From a virus, in the IMG/VR virus record IMGVR_UViG_3300003852_000013, positions 1 to 33,650 of that record: a stretch of 33,650 bases of DNA, one strand, 5' to 3'. The position numbers and the translations under genes were made by a program. Below, one piece after another: positions 23,559-32,329 of this stretch (position 1 is the stretch's first letter; each line of letters starts with the position of its first letter). A model generated the notes under the pieces. That model ran no database searches and had not been told where the DNA came from. It saw only the letters and a list, made by a program, of their open reading frames with translations.

Positions 23559-24820
23559 GATAATATTGTTTGTCCGTTCGAACCACCTAAGCTATTCGGA
23601 AGGTTTAGATTCTGTTGTTGTATATTCTTCAACTGCTGAGCACCGATAGCTTCTGCTGCATTCAGGTTAGGTGTTGTTAATGATGTAACATCAAGGTCTT
23701 TAATATCATATACTGTGATATTATTCGGCTTGGCAGCTGCAGCGTAAAGAAAGTTTTTAGATTCACCTAGAAGCGTACTAAGCGTTATAGTTAACTGATA
23801 TGCTTCTGGTATAATAGTTTGAAATGAAGATTGTCCTTTATCTGTAGGAATGGTTATCTTCATCGTTCTACGAGCACCTCTATACTCTACATCGATATTC
23901 GAAATAAAGCTCAGCGGCATGTATCTAACACCTGGTATCTCCGCTTCATATATTGGAGGTGGGTTAACAATATTGCGTGTAAGCCTCTCAGGTCTATTCT
24001 GGTAGATCAACATATAGATGAATTGCCAGTTGCGGACAACATCATCGTAGGTTGCAGAACCTGTATTAATTAATGGGAATGAAACAGTTATCTGATCTCC
24101 GTTTGTGTCATAGTTATAAAACTTTGGCTTTTCTTGATAACTACCAACGTCAAACGTTGTAGCTATATCACCAAGCAGTTTAGAACCCTCGTCTATCATG
24201 CTCGTATAAGCTCCAAGAACCATTTGACCACCAGATTGTCCAGAGCTATCACCCCAATTGTTAGATGTAGATTGATATTTGTTAGCTGAGATGAACGGTA
24301 GATAATAAATCCACCCGGTTGGCTCTGTTAGATACAGACCTTTGTACGGTCTTAACCAAGGGTCTTTAAGAAACAACGGGTCATCCTGAGCGCTGCTTAT
24401 ACCCTTGACAATCTCTTCAGCAACCGTAGAGGTAGCCGCTGAGATCGTACCGTTGCCAAGAGCTCCAGTTACAGCACTTGATGCACTTTTAACTGCGTTC
24501 TTAGCCTTAGCGAGTAATGCTTCAACATCTTTTAGTGGTGTATCAACTCCAAGAGCTCCTAAGCTATCACCAATTGCACCTGTAGAGTATAAAGCTTGAG
24601 CGACGAACGAGTTGGTCTTAACAGTTCGCTCCTTTAAGATCAGAGTAGGTACCTCTTGTCTTCCACCAGCTTGTGTACCTAGTTTAGAGTTAGTCCAATA
24701 AAATTCGTTTACAACATCTATTGGAGCAGTGAAAGAGGTACCGGTGTTCACTGGTGTAATAACCGGTGTGAGGTCAGCGGCGTTGCTCGATGTTGTAAAT
24801 TGCCATAGGTAATTGGCCAT
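23555..24820 (-). CDS. 48: Baseplate tube-junction protein, T4 gp48-like
   Basis: 421 aa (T4 gp48 is 364). The C-terminal half carries a tail-tube-type fold: IPGVRYMPLSFISNIDVEYRG (in parts), IPTDKG, and IPEAYQLTITLSTLLGESKNFLY (in parts), the last being a signature of gp48-type proteins. Residues about 75-145 are Ala/Ser/Thr-rich and probably helical or disordered. Gp48 sits on the hub and forms the platform on which gp54 and then the gp19 tube polymerise. Its position next to tape measure and gp53 supports this. The start follows a TAAGTA motif by 5 nt. Confidence 0.85.
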   Translation of the reverse strand: MANYLWQFTTSSNAADLTPVITPVNTGTSFTAPIDVVNEFYWTNSKLGTQAGGRQEVPTLILKERTVKTNSFVAQALYSTGAIGDSLGALGVDTPLKDVEALLAKAKNAVKSASSAVTGALGNGTISAATSTVAEEIVKGISSAQDDPLFLKDPWLRPYKGLYLTEPTGWIYYLPFISANKYQSTSNNWGDSSGQSGGQMVLGAYTSMIDEGSKLLGDIATTFDVGSYQEKPKFYNYDTNGDQITVSFPLINTGSATYDDVVRNWQFIYMLIYQNRPERLTRNIVNPPPIYEAEIPGVRYMPLSFISNIDVEYRGARRTMKITIPTDKGQSSFQTIIPEAYQLTITLSTLLGESKNFLYAAAAKPNNITVYDIKDLDVTSLTTPNLNAAEAIGAQQLKNIQQQNLNLPNSLGGSNGQTILS

Positions 24821-24825
24821 ACAGA

Positions 24826-24831
24826 TACTTA
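24826..24831 (-). promoter_or_regulatory. TAAGTA variant motif before the gp48-like gene
   Basis: TAAGTA at 24831-24826 on the minus strand includes the stop codon of the tape-measure gene and ends 5 nt before the ATG at 24820. Confidence 0.45.
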
Positions 24832-26562
24832 AGATGCGGCGTTAGTTCTAAATTTTGTGGGTGCCATTACTCCACCCATAACAAGGTTATTGTTTTGACT
24901 AGATACGACAACTGTTCCACCTTTCTTCTTACCATCAGCGCTCAATACGTTGAGTATATCGTTCAGTAATTTATTGTTGATCTCAAGAAGAGCTGCCTGT
25001 TTTGCAATTGCAGCCGATGTACTCTGACCGATTTGCTGGCTACCCTCTACGGATTTTGCCAACAAGCTTTCAATAGGTCCTCCACTCTTTGCTCCAAATA
25101 CAGTATCCTTGCCGGTGAAGTATAAAGGTTCTTTGCCAGGCCTACTCACAAAGTCTTGAGCAACCTTTTTAGGTTTACCTTCTAAATCTTGCTTACTATA
25201 AACCTCTCCAGTGTCAGGGTCTTTAATACTTCCATCGGATTCAGCTTTCTTTTCTGTTGCTGGAGCTCCTTTTGATTTTTCACCTTTACGCTTCTGCTGC
25301 GCTGCGAGCTTATCCTGCAGAACTTCTTCATTGCTCTTCTCTTCTTTAAAGAATCTACCGATGCCAGGTATATTGCTAAGGAGCTTCTTACCCATCTTAG
25401 GTATGTTAGTTATAAACTCCCAGATACTAACAAACCAATCACTAAGCTTTTCTATAGCTGTATTGAGACCACCAAGAATTTTATCTGAGTCTAAGAAGCC
25501 CAGAGTAAACATTTTTATTAAGCCTACTGCGAGACCTTTAAGCACAGAGGTAAATGATAGACCTTCTTTTTGAACTGTAGATATTAAACCGCTAACAACA
25601 TCCCATGCAGCCATTAAGATTGTCAGTGGTACGAACAGCTTACCTATAACTCTACCAATCATCTTAATACCAGGTAATAGTTTGCAGAGTATCTTACCAA
25701 CACCACCAAAAGCCTTGAATACCATTTTCAAAACCCTCATGATAGTTTTGATTACTGTAGCGCCAGTTTTGAGACCTACCTTAGCACCTTTGGCAAACGC
25801 TCTAAAAATCTTACCAATAGCTTTAAAAATTTTACCTATTACCCCTACCGATTTACTAGACTTAAAACTCTTTACTACCTTCATTATGCTTTTACCAAAC
25901 TTGGTAAAGGCTTCTCCGATAGACTCAAATACTCTCAAAATAAAGCGACCTACTTTACTTTTACCTAGTTGCTTTACAATATTTGTTTTTAATTTCCCGA
26001 AGAAGTTTTTTATTGCCGTTCCAATTTTCTTAAACAGTTCACCAATCTTACCTTCTTTGATAGCTATCCAAGCCTCTTTTATAAGGCCAACTATTTTGTT
26101 AAAACCTGATTTGAGTAACTTAAGAGACCCTTTAATAGCATTCCACGCTAGTTTTAAGTATGGTTGAATTTTTTCTTTGAACAGTGTATATATTCCTAAC
26201 AGAGCTCCTCCAAGAAGTGTTAGGAGTGTTTTTAACCAATTAGTTTTTCCACCGTCTTCAGCAGGTTTCTTCTTTGATTCATCGTGCTTAAAATATTTGT
26301 CAAATAGTTCACTCCAGAACTTTTTAGCATTATCACTATAAGCATCTACTTCAACGAGGGTGTCATGTTTGATAACTTCGCGTGGTTTATCACTCTTTCC
26401 AGGTGCACCTGTTTTTTCTTTTTTATCAGCTGCAAGCTTAGCCTTAAAGGCATCTGCACCTGAAGTTTTAGGTGCTTTCTTTTCAGCAGCAATGGCAGAC
26501 TTAGATATACTGCTAAGCAGTTCGATAACTCTGTCTACTTTTAATATGAGTTCGGCGTCCAT
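24829..26562 (-). CDS. Tape-measure protein (T4 gp29-like role)
   Basis: 577 aa from the ATG at 26562; a TTG one codon upstream is less likely. The centre (residues about 100-400) is a run of amphipathic and hydrophobic helices rich in Lys, Gly, Ile and Phe (for example GKIFKAIGKIFRAFAKGAKV), including two strongly hydrophobic stretches (TLLTLLGGALLGIYTLF; LFVPLTILMAAWDVV). Lys/Ala-rich linkers flank this part. T4 gp29 is 590 aa, so the tail is probably of similar length, about 100 nm, if the same scaling holds. The end VVVSSQNNNL followed by a basic PTKFRT is also typical of these proteins. The position just before gp48 matches T4 tail logic. Confidence 0.78.
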   Translation of the reverse strand: MDAELILKVDRVIELLSSISKSAIAAEKKAPKTSGADAFKAKLAADKKEKTGAPGKSDKPREVIKHDTLVEVDAYSDNAKKFWSELFDKYFKHDESKKKPAEDGGKTNWLKTLLTLLGGALLGIYTLFKEKIQPYLKLAWNAIKGSLKLLKSGFNKIVGLIKEAWIAIKEGKIGELFKKIGTAIKNFFGKLKTNIVKQLGKSKVGRFILRVFESIGEAFTKFGKSIMKVVKSFKSSKSVGVIGKIFKAIGKIFRAFAKGAKVGLKTGATVIKTIMRVLKMVFKAFGGVGKILCKLLPGIKMIGRVIGKLFVPLTILMAAWDVVSGLISTVQKEGLSFTSVLKGLAVGLIKMFTLGFLDSDKILGGLNTAIEKLSDWFVSIWEFITNIPKMGKKLLSNIPGIGRFFKEEKSNEEVLQDKLAAQQKRKGEKSKGAPATEKKAESDGSIKDPDTGEVYSKQDLEGKPKKVAQDFVSRPGKEPLYFTGKDTVFGAKSGGPIESLLAKSVEGSQQIGQSTSAAIAKQAALLEINNKLLNDILNVLSADGKKKGGTVVVSSQNNNLVMGGVMAPTKFRTNAAS

Positions 26563-26568
26563 CAATAA

Positions 26569-26574
26569 TACTTA
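26569..26574 (-). promoter_or_regulatory. TAAGTA variant motif before the tape-measure gene
   Basis: TAAGTA at 26574-26569 ends 6 nt before the ATG at 26562, and this spacing supports the ATG rather than the TTG. Confidence 0.45.
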
Positions 26575-26581
26575 TTAGGTA

Positions 26582-27319
26582 TTATGGTGTAAAGAACCCT
26601 TGGTCAACATCAATGTTGAGAGTAACGTTATCAATCTTAAAGAGACTCTCTTCAGAAGTCTTAACGCTATTTATATAGTCGACAATTTCGTTGTACGCAG
26701 TTGCAGGTAAACTATCTATTAGTTGATACTGCTGATGCATAGAAAGCTCACTCATAGCGACATTTATTTGCAGGCTTGGACACTCAATACGCTCAACGTA
26801 CTTCAGAACTTCGTAGATAAACAGATCACCAAATGTTTCTGCATTATCTTTTTTCTCCGCTGATTGTTTAAGCACTACACCGTTATAGATAGAATCTTGC
26901 TTAAGAGTAGGTACCTTACACTTAATAATAAAATCAGAGACGGTTATAGTCTTTGCCTTGAGATCATCAGCTAGCGGTGTATTATTGTTTTTGAGTGCTA
27001 GCAAATCGTAAGTTACATTGTTATCAACGTACTTCGGAGTTAAAGTTAGTGCTCTAAGCATAACTGTTAGATATTGACGATCTGATACGAGTATAGCGTG
27101 AGGTAGAAGACAATTAGTCGTAAGAATGTTATTGAGCGCATCCTGAAAAGTAATAGCACCTAGGTTTGTATCTACAGCTGTCTTCACCAAGTCTTTCTGC
27201 TGCTTTGCAGTGAGTGGTCTGAACAGAATTTGATTATTAGCCGATGGTACGAATATATTAACGTGTTGGCTGTCTACTGCACCCTTTACAGCGCTCAGTA
27301 TTTTATTAAAATCACTCAT
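26582..27319 (-). CDS. Baseplate hub assembly protein, gp26/gp51-like family, second copy
   Basis: 245 aa. The pattern FRPLTAKQQKDLVKTAVD, followed by a segment with FQDALNNILTTNCL, then a Leu-rich segment around YLTVMLRALTLTPKYV, fits the T4 base-plate assembly family to which T4 gp26 and gp51 belong. These help assemble the central hub. It lies directly upstream of the tape-measure gene and downstream of a second protein of similar layout at 27350-28177, so the two may be an ancient duplicate pair. The specific T4 identity is uncertain. The start follows TAAATA by 6 nt. Confidence 0.65.
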   Translation of the reverse strand: MSDFNKILSAVKGAVDSQHVNIFVPSANNQILFRPLTAKQQKDLVKTAVDTNLGAITFQDALNNILTTNCLLPHAILVSDRQYLTVMLRALTLTPKYVDNNVTYDLLALKNNNTPLADDLKAKTITVSDFIIKCKVPTLKQDSIYNGVVLKQSAEKKDNAETFGDLFIYEVLKYVERIECPSLQINVAMSELSMHQQYQLIDSLPATAYNEIVDYINSVKTSEESLFKIDNVTLNIDVDQGFFTP

Positions 27320-27325
27320 GGAAAT

Positions 27326-27331
27326 TATTTA
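27326..27331 (-). promoter_or_regulatory. TAAATA motif before the gene ending at 27319
   Basis: The motif is at 27331-27326 on the minus strand, in the 30-bp gap between the two hub-assembly-like genes, 6 nt before the ATG. Confidence 0.55.
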
Positions 27332-27349
27332 GGACAGTGTATTTCTTTA

Positions 27350-28177
27350 TCAAGCGTCTGGTGAGCTGCCATGAACTCTTGACGGTATAGGTATACTACC
27401 TGATGAGCTCTGACTATTCTCTTTAGCTTCCTGAGCTTCTATTATACTCATTAGGATATCTACTTCTGCGGGTGGTAAACTATTTACATATTCAGCTTCC
27501 ACTCCAAAGTAGTGAACAGCTTGTAATAGTTTCTTTTGACAGGCTAATATATCATCTTTGTATAGTAGTTTAAGTAGTTCAAACAGTACATCATCCTGCA
27601 AGCTGCAAGCTATGTTGTTATCTACTACTCTAACAAATATCTTGCTGAGAATATTTTCAACAATATCACTATATGATATAAGAGTCTCTAGAGCTGTAGC
27701 TGGCAGCATTTCCATTATTTGTTTTCGCTCGTCGGTAGTTAAGATTGTACATTCACCCTTAACGTCAACGCTGTAGATAAAATCTTCGGTGTCTATGTTA
27801 AACAGTTTTGCTGGTGTCTTTATATTGAAAAATATGTCGTTGTTTATTTGAATTTTTTGCGGTTCTATCTTTATATCAGAGAAGCGTTGTAGAGTATCAA
27901 CCAGTTTTGTTTCGTATTGTATACGATCAGATACCAATTTTAAAGTAGACCCAACTGAAATAATACGCATGAACAACAAAGCAACGAATGCATCTAAGGT
28001 AGTAAAATGCTTTTTGTTTGTATATGTTGTAAGCAGATCTATGAACGCAATTTCAATATGACTGTCTATATTGTTCTGTATGAACTTATTCAACTCATAA
28101 TAAGCCGAGAATGGAACTTGCTGTATTTTGCATACTTCGCCAGTCTCAGGTAATGTTATTTCACTATAAAACTTCAC
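27350..28177 (-). CDS. Baseplate hub assembly protein, gp26/gp51-like family, first copy (GTG start)
   Basis: 275 aa, starting with GTG at 28177. The first 90 residues match the pattern of the T4 base-plate family: LPETGEVCKIQQVPFSAYYELNK in parts, then a helical segment, then FTTLDAFVALLFMRIISVG. The last 20 residues are polar and Ser/Pro-rich. Together with the next gene it probably prepares the hub or tape-measure complex. The upstream region has no clear TAAATA; AATTAATTCTGTG precedes the start. It diverges from the 49-aa gene at 28224 across 46 bp. Confidence 0.65.
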   Translation of the reverse strand: MKFYSEITLPETGEVCKIQQVPFSAYYELNKFIQNNIDSHIEIAFIDLLTTYTNKKHFTTLDAFVALLFMRIISVGSTLKLVSDRIQYETKLVDTLQRFSDIKIEPQKIQINNDIFFNIKTPAKLFNIDTEDFIYSVDVKGECTILTTDERKQIMEMLPATALETLISYSDIVENILSKIFVRVVDNNIACSLQDDVLFELLKLLYKDDILACQKKLLQAVHYFGVEAEYVNSLPPAEVDILMSIIEAQEAKENSQSSSGSIPIPSRVHGSSPDA

Positions 28178-28210
28178 AGAATTAATTATTGCTGGTTTTG
28201 GTTAAGTCAA

Positions 28211-28216
28211 TAAATA
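28211..28216 (+). promoter_or_regulatory. TAAATA motif before the 49-aa plus-strand gene
   Basis: TAAATA ends 7 nt before the ATG at 28224. It is the main support for regarding this short frame as a gene. Confidence 0.5.
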
Positions 28217-28223
28217 CCGGTAT

Positions 28224-28373
28224 ATGAGTGACCCAGGAACAAACCCAGCCAGCTCCCAAGTAAGTGCTCTCGATGGTTTAAATGCTGATGAATCAATGTT
28301 TAACGATAGCGGCTTCAATGATGGTGGTGATATAAACATTGATATACCTGATGAAGGTGGAGAAGGTGATTAG
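28224..28373 (+). CDS. Small acidic 49-aa protein
   Basis: 49 aa, starting MSDPGTNPASSQVSALDG and ending DIPDEGGEGD. It has no basic residue at all and 12 Asp/Glu, with many Gly and Ser, so it is probably disordered. It lies alone on the plus strand between two minus-strand tail genes and fills the gap exactly, ending in a 4-bp convergent overlap with the stop of the tube-initiator-like gene. The upstream TAAATA motif and the fit to the gap argue for a real gene. No function can be assigned; small acidic phage proteins include DNA mimics and assembly chaperones, which is only a suggestion. Confidence 0.6.
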   Translation: MSDPGTNPASSQVSALDGLNADESMFNDSGFNDGGDINIDIPDEGGEGD

Positions 28374-29290
28374 AATAAACCAGCCGGGTTAATACCAGCT
28401 ATACCGCCTGCTTGCTGCAGCGTTGTTATACTTGGTAACTGACCGTTAGATATTCTGTTAATTATATTTGCAAGAGGTAGATACAAATTATTTTCTACTG
28501 TATAGTGTGAATACACCCAGCGTGTTTGGTGAAACGCTCTACCACCTGTAAAGGCCTCAGAATCATACGTTAGAGACTGATCTCCAATATTAATAGGTGC
28601 ACAATTATAAAAGGTCCATATCTTTCGAGGTATCATTGAGACGCGTTGATATGTTCTTGTATATTGTAATATTGTAACGGTTGTTCTTACATTCTTTGAA
28701 GCTTCTACTTTATCCTTTGGGTCACGAGCAACAAAGCCAAAATGTGAACCTGCTATAATCCATGGCCTAATAACGAAATCTGTAAACGATGTATTTGTTT
28801 CCAGGAAGTCCATTGTAAGCTGACCGGGGTTAGCACGCTTAGATGTGATAGGTGCAGGTGTGAAACCTCTGTTGTTCTCAACGTTTACATATTCAACATC
28901 AAACGACTCTGCGGGTAAGTTGACACCTTGAGCAAAAATGCAACCTGTAACCTTCTGTAGAGGGTAAGATGTTAATATACTCTTAGCTTTGTTTAGATCA
29001 AATGCTTTGCTATTGCCTTCCGTACGTTCAAGTCCTTGGAGAATGGAAGTATTAACGCATTTAGGATATGGGTTTATCAATACTATCCACTGTGTTTGAA
29101 GTGGTATTGACGTAAACCAAGACTCCATTTGAGTCAGGAAGTAATCTCGAGAACTGATTAAAGGTACACCTTGAACATTAAAACCAAATAGCTCGGTAAC
29201 TTGTGGAGCGAAAAGAGAGTTCTCCCCTGATTTTATTTTGCCAATATTATTTCCGAGCTCCGATAGCGCAGAAGAGAAGGGGTTGTTCAT
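28370..29290 (-). CDS. Baseplate tail-tube initiator-like protein (T4 gp54 position)
   Basis: 306 aa (T4 gp54 is 320). The central part has tube-fold features: CIFAQGVNLPAESFDVEYV near 120-140 resembles the first strands of tail-tube proteins, and LTMDFLETNTSFTDFVIRPW near 170-190 is a conserved tube-initiator segment. The N-terminal 100 residues are a separate helical extension. It directly follows the tail-tube gene. T4 gp54 caps the baseplate and starts tube polymerisation, and this is the most likely role, though gp48 is assigned separately. The start follows TAAGTA by 5 nt. Confidence 0.7.
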   Translation of the reverse strand: MNNPFSSALSELGNNIGKIKSGENSLFAPQVTELFGFNVQGVPLISSRDYFLTQMESWFTSIPLQTQWIVLINPYPKCVNTSILQGLERTEGNSKAFDLNKAKSILTSYPLQKVTGCIFAQGVNLPAESFDVEYVNVENNRGFTPAPITSKRANPGQLTMDFLETNTSFTDFVIRPWIIAGSHFGFVARDPKDKVEASKNVRTTVTILQYTRTYQRVSMIPRKIWTFYNCAPINIGDQSLTYDSEAFTGGRAFHQTRWVYSHYTVENNLYLPLANIINRISNGQLPSITTLQQAGGIAGINPAGLF

Positions 29291-29295
29291 AGAAA

Positions 29296-29301
29296 TACTT
29301 A
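29296..29301 (-). promoter_or_regulatory. TAAGTA variant motif before the tube-initiator-like gene
   Basis: TAAGTA at 29301-29296 ends 5 nt before the ATG at 29290. It lies in a small inverted repeat AATACT-N5-AGTATT. Confidence 0.45.
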
Positions 29302-29339
29302 TGCAGTATTAATAAAACAGCTACCGGATATCGTACGGA

Positions 29340-29885
29340 TTATTTCCGTGTCCAGTAATGATAGCTGATCTTTGCAGTAAATTCAATTGTAGCACCTGTA
29401 CCGTCTGATATGTTGTATGAAAGAGCTCCAACATCGTTAACGGCGACACCGACTAATTGATATTGTGCAATACGATTATTTTGGAAATCGAGCTGAACCA
29501 TGTCAATCGTTGAATTCTGCTTAGGTGTGAAGTAGTTACCAGTTGAGGTAGCATCGTCAAATATATCACGCTGCCATCTTTCAAATTGCTGGCGAAGTCT
29601 TGATTTAGCATCACAATAAAACTTCAATTCGTAAGATTCACTACCTGGATAAGAAGCGGTACCTGGAATGTTAAACTTCAGTCCCATATACGGAACTGGT
29701 ACGTTTGTAATCGCTCTGCCTGGAAGCGTAGCGGTTTTAATGTAGACAAGGTCGTCTTGATTAAACGTTATTGCTGATGCATCGCCTGGTGTAATAGAAA
29801 GTAGACGAAAGTTAATATCGCGAGCAAAATCGCGATTTTGCGCTACCTTATAAAAATCCGTGATTAGTTGACTTACGTCTGCCAT
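29340..29885 (-). CDS. 19: Tail tube protein, T4 gp19-like
   Basis: 181 aa (T4 gp19 is 163). RDFARDINFRL at 18-28 and IKTATLPGRAI near 49-59 match the first strands and lock loop of gp19. The closing segment, read as YNISDGTGATIEF and then KISYHYW, corresponds to the gp19 end with its final Tyr-Trp. Hexameric rings of this protein stack to form the DNA-conducting tube inside the sheath. The position immediately after the sheath gene is as in T4. The start is preceded by TAAATA at a longer distance (9 nt) than usual in this window. Confidence 0.93.
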   Translation of the reverse strand: MADVSQLITDFYKVAQNRDFARDINFRLLSITPGDASAITFNQDDLVYIKTATLPGRAITNVPVPYMGLKFNIPGTASYPGSESYELKFYCDAKSRLRQQFERWQRDIFDDATSTGNYFTPKQNSTIDMVQLDFQNNRIAQYQLVGVAVNDVGALSYNISDGTGATIEFTAKISYHYWTRK

Positions 29886-29894
29886 ATGTACAAT

Positions 29895-29900
29895 TATTTA
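29895..29900 (-). promoter_or_regulatory. TAAATA motif before the tail-tube gene
   Basis: The motif at 29900-29895 on the minus strand (ATAAATAA in full) lies 9 nt before the ATG at 29885, in the 60-bp gap after the sheath gene. Confidence 0.6.
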
Positions 29901-29945
29901 TGTAGCTGTATCTACTTTTCCTATTTAAATCGCAATTGCAACCTA

Positions 29946-32309
29946 TTAACCACCAATAATTTCTTGGAAGTTAACACCTGTTTGAGTTGCAAAGAAATTT
30001 GCTAGGATAAATTCAGCCGTTCTTACCGGCTTGATATAGATATCAACTATCATTGTGTTCTGATCGATTACAGCCGGTGTATTGTTTCTTTCATCGCAGA
30101 TAATCAGGTAATCGTATACACCCTGTGTGTTCTTCGCATTTTCGAAGATAGGTGTAATAGAGTTGATAACCTGTGTGCGTGTGAACAACGTGTTCGGTTC
30201 GAACACGTAATACTTGAGCGTTTCGCGTGTTGCGATTTCCAAGTTCAAGAACAAGCGGCGGACGTTAATGCGATTAAACGCACTCGGTCTCTTCAACAAC
30301 GTCTTCTGACCGTAGATTACGAAACCTTCGTTTGTAAAGAACGTTACAGGGTTGAAGTTTGAAGTATACAACTGATCGCGTTGCTTCTGACGTGGGTAGT
30401 AAGCAAGATCAGATACACCGGTAACAACACCGCGAGTGAATCCAGCCGGTGCAGACCATGGAGTGTAATATGTATCCATGTTCGCAAGGATCGCTGCCAT
30501 GTAACCAGAGAATGGTACCCAGATTGGATTACCAGTTGCTGCATCGGCAATTCTCACAACCTGTGGGAAGCTGCAAAGGTAGCTGGTATTGTATGGCGCG
30601 TATAGATTCTTAAGCGGCCACAAGATACTCTGCGTGAAGTTAGAGTCGATGTTTTTGATTGTCTTCACCGAGTTAGACTGTACTAATATAGGTGTAAGCG
30701 GATCAAGAATACCAAGCAAATCTCTACGTGCGCTGTTTTCAATAAAACTCTGCAGCGTGTTTACAACTGCCTGATAGTTTGTAACAAGGTCGTTAACTAC
30801 CGGTGTACCGTCAAATGCTGACAGAGCTGATACATCGACATATGCATAATCATCGAATGCTTCAGTTGCGGATGCAGTGGCTGTCTTAGAGCACGCATAT
30901 ACCGTACCTAGACCTGCTTCACAAGCAACATTGAGCTGGTAAAGGTCTACGTTGAGCAGATTGTCTAGAACTGTCTGCAACTTAAGAGGTACATTTCCAA
31001 TTCTCTTATCTGTAATGTCAGCGGAATAATACGAACCTACTGGGTAGATTGCATTTGTGCTACCATTTATATCTATGATTTCAGTTACTACATCCTTGTT
31101 ATCGAAACCAATCATCGTTGAGCGATTCGTAGCATTATTTGCAAACAATGCGCTGTTGTTAAGTGTTGCATTTGCACAGCGAATCTTCACAGCTGGTGTA
31201 CCATCTGGCTGCAGATAAGTTTGACCATTAACAATGCGAGACAAGTAAGGGTTAACCTTAACTATCAGATTTGGGCTAGAGCTATTAACAACCGTCTCAA
31301 TGCTGAAGCTTGTAGCTGGGCTACCGTCTTCAGTGTTAATCTGGCGCTGGCTATCAAGAGAACCAACGTAACCTTCCTCTAAGCTAAACTGCAACTGAAT
31401 GCTCGATGAAGAGCTATTAAACTTAGAGAGTTTGAATAAGCCAACAATAATCGTATCATCAAATTCGCGCCCGCTATAGATATCAAAGCTTGGGATGCTG
31501 CTTTCAAGCTGTTCTGATAAGCTGCCGTCAACACCCATGGATGTAGCAGAAAGTGGGAATGAAATACGCGGAGCTGGGACACCAAGGTAGTTAGTTACAC
31601 CCTGGTTGTGATTTACAACAGTCTTGATGTGTCCAATTGTATCAAAATCACATGCCGGGTTAAGATTGGTATTGTCTGCAATACCAATATAATAACCTTC
31701 ATACATCGAGTTAATAATCGATTGAGATTGATTTGCGACAATAAGAGCTGCAAATCCGAGAGATGAGAGTGAACCGTTAAGTGCTGACTCACCAGATAGA
31801 TAATCTGATGTTGTGCCTGCAGATTGGTATGAGAACAAGCTACCCTGTTTAAATTCGTCAAATTGTTCTCTGGTTAGGTTATAGTGTGCTGGTTTACCTA
31901 GAACATAGGTACCGCCAGTTGCAGCATATGTACAAGAACTTGTTGCTGTAACGGATGCTGCATCTGTAGTATCAACCCAATAACCCGGATAAGCAAGTAA
32001 ACCGATCGTTGAACCTGTAGCAGAAAGTGAAGAATCACCGTAAGGTAAACGAGAAACTACGACACTTGCAGGACTATTCAAAGCAGCCCTAACAGTGTGG
32101 TAGAAGTATCTTTCAGCGCCATTTGTAGGTAGCCCGTATATCTGCTGGAACTCGGTCAAGCCAGAGACCAGGATGGAGTCATTAACCGGTCCCGTTGGTG
32201 CGAAACCAGGGACAAATACAGTAGTCGCGTTATTTAGAACGGGACTCAATGAAAGATCAATTTCAGAGAGCTGAACACCTGGTGATCGAAGTGATGTAAC
32301 TGTTGCCAT
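29946..32309 (-). CDS. 18: Tail sheath protein, T4 gp18-like
   Basis: 787 aa, longer than T4 gp18 (659). The opening LRSPGVQLSEIDLS and FVPGFAPTGPVND, and PASVVVSRLPYG near 78-90, are the standard sheath N-terminus. The C-terminal domain has INVRRLFLNLEIATRETL and IYIKPVRTAEFILANFFATQ, the conserved end that donates strands to neighbouring subunits. The extra length lies in the surface-exposed middle (about residues 100-480), where sheath proteins vary. Contraction of this protein drives the tube into the cell. The start follows a TAAATA motif by 13 nt, the longest spacing in the set. Confidence 0.95.
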   Translation of the reverse strand: MATVTSLRSPGVQLSEIDLSLSPVLNNATTVFVPGFAPTGPVNDSILVSGLTEFQQIYGLPTNGAERYFYHTVRAALNSPASVVVSRLPYGDSSLSATGSTIGLLAYPGYWVDTTDAASVTATSSCTYAATGGTYVLGKPAHYNLTREQFDEFKQGSLFSYQSAGTTSDYLSGESALNGSLSSLGFAALIVANQSQSIINSMYEGYYIGIADNTNLNPACDFDTIGHIKTVVNHNQGVTNYLGVPAPRISFPLSATSMGVDGSLSEQLESSIPSFDIYSGREFDDTIIVGLFKLSKFNSSSSSIQLQFSLEEGYVGSLDSQRQINTEDGSPATSFSIETVVNSSSPNLIVKVNPYLSRIVNGQTYLQPDGTPAVKIRCANATLNNSALFANNATNRSTMIGFDNKDVVTEIIDINGSTNAIYPVGSYYSADITDKRIGNVPLKLQTVLDNLLNVDLYQLNVACEAGLGTVYACSKTATASATEAFDDYAYVDVSALSAFDGTPVVNDLVTNYQAVVNTLQSFIENSARRDLLGILDPLTPILVQSNSVKTIKNIDSNFTQSILWPLKNLYAPYNTSYLCSFPQVVRIADAATGNPIWVPFSGYMAAILANMDTYYTPWSAPAGFTRGVVTGVSDLAYYPRQKQRDQLYTSNFNPVTFFTNEGFVIYGQKTLLKRPSAFNRINVRRLFLNLEIATRETLKYYVFEPNTLFTRTQVINSITPIFENAKNTQGVYDYLIICDERNNTPAVIDQNTMIVDIYIKPVRTAEFILANFFATQTGVNFQEIIGG

Positions 32310-32322
32310 AATATCTGTAAAT

Positions 32323-32328
32323 TATTTA
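32323..32328 (-). promoter_or_regulatory. TAAATA motif before the sheath gene
   Basis: The motif (ATAAATAAT in full) at 32328-32323 ends 13 nt before the ATG at 32309. This and the tube gene are the highest-output structural genes and have the longest leaders predicted in the window. Confidence 0.6.
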
Positions 32329-32329
32329 T

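Noticed and set aside
25211-26167. Plus-strand frames (120 and 161 aa) opposite the tape-measure gene
   Set aside because: They are antisense shadows of the Lys/Ile-rich tape-measure protein, with hydrophobic biased composition and no promoter motif.
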